Assembly (NCBI GenBank): GCA_905331475.1
Contig: CAJNYU010004404.1
Location: forward strand, 186,001-250,000
Direction of reading: 5' to 3'
From: Rotaria socialis
Lineage: Eukaryota; Rotifera; Eurotatoria; Philodinida; Philodinidae
Length of the DNA stretch: 64,000 nt
Of the stretch, positions 55,540 through 64,000 are shown one piece after another (within the stretch, counting starts at the first letter, position 1; the number at the start of each line of letters is the position of its first letter). The position numbers and the translations under genes are program-made. The notes beneath the pieces are model-generated. The model ran no database searches, was not told the DNA's origin, and worked only from the letters and a program-made list of their open reading frames with translations.

Positions 55540-58500
55540 TGCAAAAGAAAGAACTGAATCATAAAAGGCGATTGTCCGATGATGATGCAGGTATATGAGA
55601 GAGAAAGTAAACCGACACGATATTAGGCATCTCAATTTCATATTCTACGACGCAAATCTCTTTACAGCATGTGCGAATCGTTCTTACATGTACAATTACA
55701 CACACACACATACATCGATCATGGTTCACTTCGTACGAGAATGTTTGCATCGGAATGTCGAATGATATTATTGAAGGAGAACAAAAAGAAAGGGAGAGCG
55801 AAAGAAAGAGATCAGGAGACATGATTCTCTTCGCTGGTTTTTTTTGCGCACTCTCCTCCCTCGCTCGTTACTCACCTTTATATTGCTGGCATCATCTGTT
55901 CTCTTCTTCCTCTTCTTTTTCTCCAAAACCACGACCACGAACATAGATTGTCATCGATGGTGTTGTCTGACATGCGCTTGCGCACAACAACAAATACACG
56001 TTTACTCGATTCTGCACATATACCTTCCGGATTAACAGTAGCTTTGTTTCTCTAATGGCCTCGTAGCGGATAATGTTTTACAATCTGACAAACAAACCGA
56101 TGTGCATAGTTCTCGTTTTTCTTTCTATATGATTTGTTTTGATCTTCAAGGACATAAGTCACAGTGTGCATGATCGACGATGAAGAAAAATGTGAAGGAC
56201 AGGAATTGTCTCCCTATTAACAATCTGTATAAACAGCAATCAATAGAGAGAGAGAGAAAGAAAGAAAAGTGGTATCCTATGTGCTTGTCCAAATATTGAC
56301 GAGGCATAACATGAGAGAGAGAGAGAGAAATGAAAACTTGTTGTGTAGCTGTTACTGATATATCAGCGAAAACACATGTATCGGCCTATTTGCAAGTGTA
56401 GATATTATCATCGATAAGTTAAAAATGTAGCTCCTGTTGTCTTGTAGATGATAACAATGATGAATAGAAATGAATAACAAGAAAACACATCACATTTAGA
56501 TGTTTATAAACGCTAAATCCCAATATGTATTATCAAGTCGAAATAATACTAATCGTTTAACTAGACAAAGAAAATAAACGTGAAGAGGCGAAAAGAAAAC
56601 AATAAATTAATTCTCAAGTTCTTTCTAAACAAATATCAAAAAAACACTTGACTTTCCGAGTGCACCTTATAAAGACAATATTCGATGGATACTTGCATGG
56701 TTTGTGTTTTATGTAGCTGCATGTAAATGAGTCATAAAGGATAGAAAAATAATAAGAAGAAAAAAAACAAAAACTATCGAATCAAAATAATCTTGTCTTT
56801 ATCAGATGATAAGATTCTCATAATGTTTTATTACTAAGATTTTAAACTTATCTGTCTCTGTCTGTTAGAAAAAAAACAAGTCTTATCGATTTATGTAAAT
56901 ATACTTTTTAGAATTAGTATTCTCAAAAAATCCTTTCGTTCTTATTTAGATCTCATATGTTTACCTTGAAGCAATCGTTATTTTATATACATATATTTAA
57001 AAAAATATCTCTTCGATGTAAATAATAGAACAGCTGCTACCAAGGAACTCAATTAAAACCACAGATTTTGTTTTCCTTTACCATAAATATATGCTTTACC
57101 TAGATTGGACGAATATTATTCATTATTCTGTCTTCGAATAATTCCCATGAGATAAGATCCGTATAGATTATTACTTCTCTATCGAAAATCTACCTTGTTC
57201 TTTTGTCAAAAAAGAATAATGAGACACGCATGAACATATGTGCATGGCTCGTAGGAACTAGTAACATGAGGAGTAAGAATAATCACCACAAGTAAACAAG
57301 TATGAACATGAAGAAATCTAAAGAGACATGACAAATAGTACCAATGAAGTTTGCAGTTTTTCTTTGCATTGTTCTCTATGGCTTCTAGACATAATATCAC
57401 GATTGCAAAAACTAAAACTTTAGGCAACAGTGATGAAAACACGAACGAATGTATGATAAATGGTAATGGTTTTTTTTCAAGAATTGTGCTGTAGGACACA
57501 GAAAAATATCATCCGAGAAGGTGAAATCCGATCATCTCTATGCCAGATAAATAGGACAGAGAACAACATATTGTATTAGTTAGATATCAATGATGATGAA
57601 GAGAGAAAAAACGAGTGCACATACCAACAAGCTTATGGATAGTTGACAATCAGTGTGACGAGACAACTCGTTTATACGTACATGTAAAGATCTAGAGAGA
57701 GAGAGAGAGAAAAAAAAATTTGACAAGATGATTTATTGACATAGGCTTACGCATCTGCTCTTTTAGAATTGCATGTTGATCTCTTTTCAACAGCAGGTGA
57801 CAATAGGTTTTATGTAGGAATGGCCATGAATCATTTGCGTAGGACATGGAAATACGAGAGAAGAAAAGTAATAAATTATCGAAATGACGAGGCGTCAGAG
57901 TAAAAGAGCGCAAATTTATATTTACGTGAGATCCGTAGTTTTTTTCTTCCTCTCCTTATTACAAACAACCCTAAAATAATCGATATGCTGCATATAACTA
58001 TTTACACATTCCCAGCTGAACAACCAGACGACGTGAAAATAGGTCACTGTATGTTTATTGATATTTCAAAATAAATATCGCGCATTGATTGTTATCGAAA
58101 GATTAGTTTATATTTCTCGTGAGGACGTTATACATGCATCTACACTAGAAAAAAATAATTGAAGTTACGATTTTTTTGTGTTTTACATTCTTGATCTCTA
58201 ATCCAAACAAATTCTTGTCGTTCCTGGAATGTAGCTTAATTCCTTGTGCATATTGTACTGATATCTATATACTCTTAAATGAGTATTGTGCAACAATATT
58301 TATTTTTGTACTCGTAATATCTAACCTTAGATCACTTTGCAATATGTCGATCTTACTCAAACATCATTGCCTGTTATTCATATGTTTAATTGAGCTTTGA
58401 TAACCTTGAATATACATACATATAGATATATAATTGGTGGTAAGCAGTATAATAAAAAGAATTAACAATCAGAATAAAGTACATAGCCGCAAAAAAAACC

Positions 58501-59569
58501 AACGCAGATTCGCTCACGATACATTAGTGTCATCAATTTGCACATTGTAAATGGCTTCTAATGAGCCATACGTTTCTGTTTCTTATTAGATAGTGTTCGA
58601 TGACAAATCGACAGTGACATTACTGTGAACAGTAGTGCCCACTCGATATTGCCTCGTCAATATTTTTTGTTCTTATTCTTTATGTATTGTCGATGTCGAT
58701 TAATACAAACTATTCATCAAAAAAGCAAGGAGAAAGAGATAGGAACGAGCACGAAAGAAATTCATTGTGAGTCTAAGTAATAAAACTAAAAGAGATTAGC
58801 ACGAAGAACAATACTCCAGTTATGACAAATGATCATGTTGTCTCATGGTCAACTCACATACATCAACAATCCAACAGGAAAAGAAAATAGTTTTTAATAA
58901 ATGAGAGCACCTAAAAAACCAAATCCCTGTAGTAATATGTACTTGAATTTGATTGATACTTTTATTCTACAAGATATATTATGAATAGATGTCTAAGACC
59001 AAGATATCGATTCCTATTGGAGAAACAAGCAACGCGCTAATATCAGATCAACGTGATCTGCCGACATAGAAACGATTAGTAGTTGTTTATCTCTACAAGT
59101 GATTTTTACAAGCATTGAACATTAGATCATATTGCAATCACATCTATCATCGATTTATATGTGAATCAGTCTCGAAAATGTAGATATCTCTTTTACGTAA
59201 CTAGAACATTGAAACGATAAAAAAAAGAAAATGTTACGAACCCTGATTTGTAACTTACTATGGGCACAGAGGAGAAAAAATTATTTTCTTTTTTAAAGAA
59301 GCAAAAAGTATTCATGGAGCAAGCTTTGATCTGTTCTTATTTGTACATCATGCTATATGTGTAACATATTTTCACACATTATGTCGATACTCGAGTTATA
59401 AATAGCTGTGATTCAATGTTAAAATATGTCGTTAAATGCACGATACAATAGTGAATTAAATAAATCATTTCAAGGAATGTAATTTTCATTACGCACGACT
59501 AGTATCGTTGAATGTACGTTATAAATATTCTATTCGAAAGTACGGATCATCAGTTTGTCGTGTGCGTAA
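55055..59569. other. Gene desert
   Basis: AT-rich. It contains (AG)n at 55512-55539, shorter AG runs near 56245, 56315 and 57691-57712, and no recognisable gene. Open frames at 55206-55433, 55559-55946, 57206-57499 and 58176-58400 are low-complexity. It may include upstream regulatory DNA of glypican. Confidence 0.5.
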
Positions 59570-59711
59570 TAGAGCCCTGCACGGTACTCCGAAACCCGAC
59601 TCCGCCGGAGTCGGAGTCAAAAAAAAGAAATTTCCCGGGAGTGGAGTCGGAGTCGAAGTTACTGGCAGAAATTTTCCCGGAGTCGGAAAAACTTGACTTC
59701 GCAGGGCTCTA
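59570..59711. mobile_element. Short MITE with TAGAGCCCTGC ends
   Basis: A 142-bp unit beginning TAGAGCCCTGC and ending GCAGGGCTCTA, with an interior of GGAGTCGGAGTC repeats and CCCGGGA palindromes. The outer TA pairs may be the target duplication. It is GC-rich compared with its flanks and has no coding capacity. Confidence 0.65.
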
Positions 59712-59859
59712 GTGTGTAAGCCAGACAAAAGATCGTTTTGATTGGTAAATTTTGCCGTTAGAAAAGATATTATCATTTCATTTCAAAATCATGATAAACA
59801 TAAATATTTAAAAAGAAAGCTCCAGATCAATTCGCGTCTTTTATTCGATGTTCTCAATG

Positions 59860-60347
59860 TCAGTAATAAATTATAAATGTCTCAAGAGTACATCGTTCAA
59901 AAACAAAATGCCGCTGGGGTAATTTTGGAAGTCTAAAAAAGGACCAATTATTTTCTAAGATAAAACAGATATTATATTCAAAAGGTATACGATCGACATG
60001 AATAATGAGTAGATGATCTTGTTCATGATGTAATAATAAAAAATTGACACTAATGAAACTTTGAATTTCATCATGTTGCGTTGTATTAATCATTAATGTT
60101 TGACAAATAATTCTTTTTTTTACTTACGCTATGATCAATTTGAACATTGATTGTCAAAAAAAAGTACCTGGCATAATATAGAAACGTTTTTTTTTATCAT
60201 AATAAATGAAAATTTATCACGGATTATAATGGAACAACTATATAATGAATGGAATAATTTAAATTCATAATAGTTTTGTTGCTCCGATAAACACGAGAGA
60301 AGCTTTGGATGATCGTGAGTGTTAGAGAACATAGCCTCAAATTTCAA
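59860..60347 (-). CDS. Possible two-exon gene or relic, unknown
   Basis: Two minus-strand frames: 60347-60135 (MFSNTHDHPKLLSCLSEQQN, ending near a CAG|GTACTT donor) and 60093-59860 (DEIQSFISVNFLLLHHEQDH, LLIIHVDRIPFEYNICFILE, ending ETFIIYY). Their composition looks protein-like rather than random, but I could not join them with a clean acceptor and recognise no family. They are divergent from the lectin at 60.8 kb. Confidence 0.25.
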
Positions 60348-60820
60348 ACAAAGACTTGAACCTTTTTCTTTTTGTTCGGATTGACATTCAATCTATCAAC
60401 TAAAAATAGACATGAAGCAATAAAATGAATGATACAATGACAGCTGTGCAAGACATTAGCCATCAACTAAAGAAATGTAAGAAAATAATTCTTAGTAGGC
60501 CCACATTCATATGAAGAAGTCTATTAGACTTCAAGCTTGTTTATATTACAAATCGAGTCTTGTAAAATGAAAAATCGAAATCAGCTGTTTCAAATTTTTC
60601 ATCAAGAAGCTTAGCGGAGTTTTTCGACTTAAAAAATTCGCATATACATATCGAAATTTATAAATCGCCTATAAGCCGTGAAGCTAAAATCATGATAATT
60701 TATACAGAATACTTTTACAATCATGAAAAAAATAATAATAAAATAGTAATATTTCGCGCCACATATAAACCGTAATACTGTTGAAAGACATGATTCCGTA
60801 CTATTCATTTAGTAATTTTC

Positions 60821-62406
60821 ATGCCGTTTGCTTATTTCTTGTCATATCAAGTAAACTATTTGTTTTTATTGTTATCCAGAGCACAAATCCTACTATTGTT
60901 TATAGTTGTCTGGTGTTTTAATGAGCATTGTACTGACGATAGTTCATGTTCAACATCAGGTTTAAAATGTCGTTTAAATCATTGTTTATGTCCATCCGAT
61001 GCATTCTGGGCTGGATATACAAAAAATTGTATTCCATGTCCAACGGGATGGATCAATCTTTGTAAGGATTTACATTTTAAAAATAAAAAATCTTATACCT
61101 TTTGGTTTAGATATTTTTTGTATTTATCATAAAACTGCAATAACACATTGGTTAGATGCTGTAAGTGAATGTAGAGAAATGAATTCAACAAGTCAATTAC
61201 TTGAAATTAATAATCTAAATGAATTTTATTTCATTCAAAAATCTATTAAAAACATTTTACCAGACAATCAAATGAAAATCGAAGTAAATAATAATAAAAA
61301 AGAACTATTTTCTAGTGCAACTGCATTCATTGGCAGTGTTGGAAGAGGAAGTTCGACTGACAGTAAGTTCATCTTGCAAAATATCTCTATTTCAAAACCA
61401 CAGAATCTCGGAAACGAGATAACGTATAGAACTCTACAGTCTATAAATAGTAAATTTTATTTTCTAAATTCCATTATAAAGAATCGAGAACTAAAGGTGA
61501 AAAGTTACTCCTATTGAAAGAAAACCGACGCTATTCCGTATGCATATAAAGAAGAATTAATTACATGTATTTTTCTCGCTCACAACTAATTTTACCTCTT
61601 GTATAGAATGGGCTTATCAATTTGGAAATAATTCTGGTAATTCTTATACAAGTACTAGTCCAATGTGGTGTAAAGAAAAACAGTGGGGTTCAATAATAAT
61701 TCCGGCTGAGCCGTCATTTGAGCACGATGATGGTTTAAACATAACTTTTCAAGCATTAAAACGATGGAATGATTCAACTGATGCATGTCTTGTTTCTCTG
61801 CTGGAAACAAGTAAACAATCATTCCTTTGCGAAATCGTTGGTGAATAGTATAAATTCAAAAAATGTCTTATCGAAATTATTTTTCAAATAAATTTCATTG
61901 AAGGAGATCCAGCAAGATTTTATGATCAAACCATTCTCTCGTTTCTTTTTGCTACTATTAAACGTACACTAATAACTACAACCATAAAGAAAAATCTTAT
62001 TACCGATAATCAATCATTCGTAACCTCTCAACAATTATCCACATCAGGTAGTTTATGACATTTTCCGCTTATTCTATCTATTTGTTTAGCCTTGAATAAT
62101 ACTGCGCCGTCAAAATTGAATATTACAACTGGTGCAACAGCTTTAAACCGTAAACAATTATTATTTATTATTATTGTTATAGCTGGTATTTTTATGTTGA
62201 TAATTGTTATCATAATTGTCAGTAATATGAAATTCAAGAAAAAAGATTCATCAAAATCTCTAAAATCTAATAAAAGAAAATCTGTATCTCGTTCGAACAG
62301 TGACAAGAAAACTGGTGAAGACTTACAATCAAATAGTTCTTCGGTTGATTCACCGCTGTCGAACGAAGCTACTACTATTAAAAAGCCGATGCAATTACAA
62401 CGGTGA
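60821..62406 (+). CDS. Single-pass membrane C-type lectin with Cys-rich N-terminal module, second copy
   Basis: Five exons: 60821-61061, 61111-61362, 61607-61840, 61904-62047 and 62090-62406, 395 aa, all GT-AG with matching phases. Parts in order: signal or anchor (LFLLLSRAQILLLFIVVWCF), an EB-like module (CTDDSSCSTSGLKCRLNHCL, CPSDAFWAGYTKNCIPCPTG), a C-type lectin fold (THWLDAVSECREMNSTSQLL ... PMWCKEKQWG ... DSTDACLVSL ... FLCEIV), a Thr/Ser stalk, a transmembrane helix (LLFIIIVIAGIFMLIIVIII) and a basic, Ser-rich cytoplasmic tail of about 60 aa. Same architecture as the gene at 2887-4188, with low sequence identity and no obvious EPN/QPD triplet. The ATG lies 8 nt after a CATTTAG acceptor-like site. 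Confidence 0.85.
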
Positions 62407-63071
62407 ATTTTTCTCATAAACAATCGCCCAAAAAATTCTTTCATAGATATATTCGTTTCGAAAATATCGATTGAAAATATTTTAGAATTCAATCGATGAC
62501 TCAGTATTAGGATTGTTTTTGGTGAAAAACTAAGCAAGAAAAGTATCATTTACAATCATACTTTTTTTTGTCCGAACCATTCTTAAGCCCAAGACTAGGG
62601 GAGAAATGTTCCTATGCGCCCGTTGGCTTATTCTTGATTGAAACCGATATATTTCATTTAGGATATCCACTGACAAACAATATTCACCCTCGAATAGTTC
62701 AAGATCGATCAACACAGATAAAGTTGCTCTATGGGATGTCATGGAATCGTCTTTAGTGTCGTCTACATCCCATGAAGCTACCAAACATTCATCTCCATAC
62801 AAAATTATCCAACGCTAGTGATACAAGCAAATCGAAAAACTGTTTTTTTTTCTCTTGTCTATCTTTCACTTTCATCAATTGTGTATTTCGTTAGTGTATC
62901 TCTCTATATAAAAAATACAGCCAGCAAGAACACTAATTTGTGCGTAGAGTACAAGAAAAAAAAAACACAACTACATACAAATAGAGCTTGAGTCCTGTTC
63001 ACTATTGGAAAAATATATCCTCTACGTATTTACAAGCAGAACACAATAGAAAAAGAAAAATTATCAGCATA
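62407..63071. other. Short spacer between convergent genes
   Basis: It holds the 3' ends of the lectin (+) and WAPL (-). Open frames at 62530-62802 and 62568-62756 are not recognisable. No repeat seen. Confidence 0.45.
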
Positions 63072-63868
63072 TTAATCACATAATGACAAGACCATTGCTA
63101 TAAGTTCCTCGAGAGTTTTCACGCCAGATGGTGTAAATGCATGCTAAGAAAAATACAAAAATTGTTCTTTATGAAAAATTTAAAACTCAACATACCGAAA
63201 GATGCATAAAGAGAAAGAATTTCTTTAAAATAAATGCCATAGTATCGAATTTTTTCTGTGGCATCAATGTTCGTATTTGTGATGCATATGTTGCACGATC
63301 ACGTAATAAAACAACAGCAAGAATAATACCAGAAAAAGCTGCAACAAATGTATTTTCCATATGGCCAGCTGCTTTTCGTAGAGCAAGATTAAAGTTTGCT
63401 TCGTTTTCGTTGTTATTTTTTGGATTCTTTATACCCAAACGTTCATCTAAATCGCCCTCACCATCTTCCATCATCCAATCATTTTCTTCTTGAGACTCAG
63501 CTTTAGCCGCTAAAGATTCTTGTTCACAAAATACCTGAAAAGAAAATTCAGCTTTGAGAAACAAATATTCGACTAGAAAACTTACATCGGCAAGATATTC
63601 GTAGATTTTCGTGGTACTTCCACCGGGCATATTATCTTCCATTAAATGTTTATAAACATCTTTTGTATTTTTTACTAAATTGATGAGCAAGTTAAGTGTC
63701 TACGAAAGAAAAGGAAAGATAATGGAAACTTTTATGTAGAAAAACAAACCAAGGCAACTGCATCGAATTGCTCTTCATTAGTTAATGAACTTTGCTGGAT
63801 AGTAACTAATAGACGAAATAGATTTGAAAAAAATCGATCATCAGACGTTAAACGATCGCAATGAGTCT
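63072..63868 (-). CDS. WAPL: WAPL cohesin release factor, C-terminal exons, partial
   Basis: Four terminal exons on the minus strand: 63868-63750, 63699-63586, 63534-63196 and 63143-63072; upstream exons lie beyond the window. The reading includes HCDRLTSDDRFFSNLFRLLV, TLNLLINLVKNTKDVYKHLM, an acidic loop (NDWMMEDGEGDLDE), then NLALRKAAGHMENTFVAAFS, TLMPQKKFDTMAFILKKFFL and a final KTLEELIAMVLSLCD. This follows the C-terminal HEAT-like WAPL domain, whose end in animals reads like KFLSFMNLT...EYLEHC. WAPL opens the SMC3-SCC1 gate and removes cohesin from chromatin with PDS5. Introns are 50-52 nt. It is convergent with the lectin gene. Confidence 0.88.
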
Positions 63869-64000
63869 CTAAAATACAGAAATATGTTATTTAGATGATT
63901 GACAAGCGCCTACGAAATGCTCAAGAAAGAAAAATAGATGGTAGAGTAGATCATAGGTCGTCTTATTTAACTATTCTATCCTGAAATTAGAACATTGAAT

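Noticed and set aside
55559-55946. Overlapping ORFs on both strands
   Set aside because: Low-complexity Ser/Arg/Glu-rich translations in AG/CT-rich sequence with no domain.
59508-59776. Three overlapping ORFs
   Set aside because: They arise from the GGAGTC-repeat MITE at 59570-59711, not from a protein-coding gene.

Overview
The window looks like nuclear DNA of a bdelloid rotifer. This is inferred from gene families and gene structure, not from a database match. Supporting signs are a degraded FG-GAP/VCBS repeat gene, an NHL-repeat gene, two R-S-ExE ADP-ribosyltransferases of the type expanded in bdelloids, C-type lectins on single membrane anchors, many GT-AG introns of about 45-60 nt, and TGTGGG-like motifs (TGTGGG is the bdelloid telomere unit). 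The DNA is AT-rich. Splice junctions were read by eye; in each multi-exon gene they keep one open frame, and summed exon lengths divide by three where the gene is complete.

Layout. 1-1.6 kb: FG-GAP pseudogene (-). 2.9-4.2 kb: membrane C-type lectin (-). 6.5-13 kb: four tandem UBE2L3-like ubiquitin-conjugating enzyme genes (+), interrupted by a small membrane-protein ORF and a neuroguidin/Sas10-family gene (-). 14.8-16.5 kb: relic of a secreted Cys-rich/PAN-like gene (-). 17.7 kb: large imperfect palindrome. 18-23.4 kb: a block on the minus strand holding an NHL protein, an ADP-ribosyltransferase, a small secreted protein, an LRR protein with an RS-rich tail and a second ADP-ribosyltransferase. 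26.7-31.9 kb: a 15-exon gene (+) that joins an intermediate-filament-like rod, a long Ser/Thr-rich region and duplicated EF-hand modules. 34.5-42.6 kb: a graveyard of DNA transposons (pogo/Tigger fragment, nested hAT-like element, TIR and foldback elements, minisatellite arms). 43-48 kb: gene-poor, with microsatellites. 48.2 kb: small nuclear-type ORF resembling the IER family. 50.4-55.1 kb: glypican (-), with two hAT-like MITEs in its 2-kb intron. 55-60 kb: gene-poor, with one MITE. 60.8-62.4 kb: second membrane C-type lectin (+). 63.1 kb to the end: 3' exons of cohesin-release factor WAPL (-), running out of the window.

The two lectins and the glypican are surface proteins. NGDN (ribosome biogenesis) and WAPL (cohesin) are housekeeping genes. 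The E2 array and the ADP-ribosyltransferase/LRR/NHL block look like lineage-specific expansions. The most unusual items are the intermediate-filament/EF-hand fusion, the E2 array in which one copy has HPL in place of the HPN motif, and a family of short hairpins with telomere-like stems, one of which sits in the deletion point of a pogo transposase relic.
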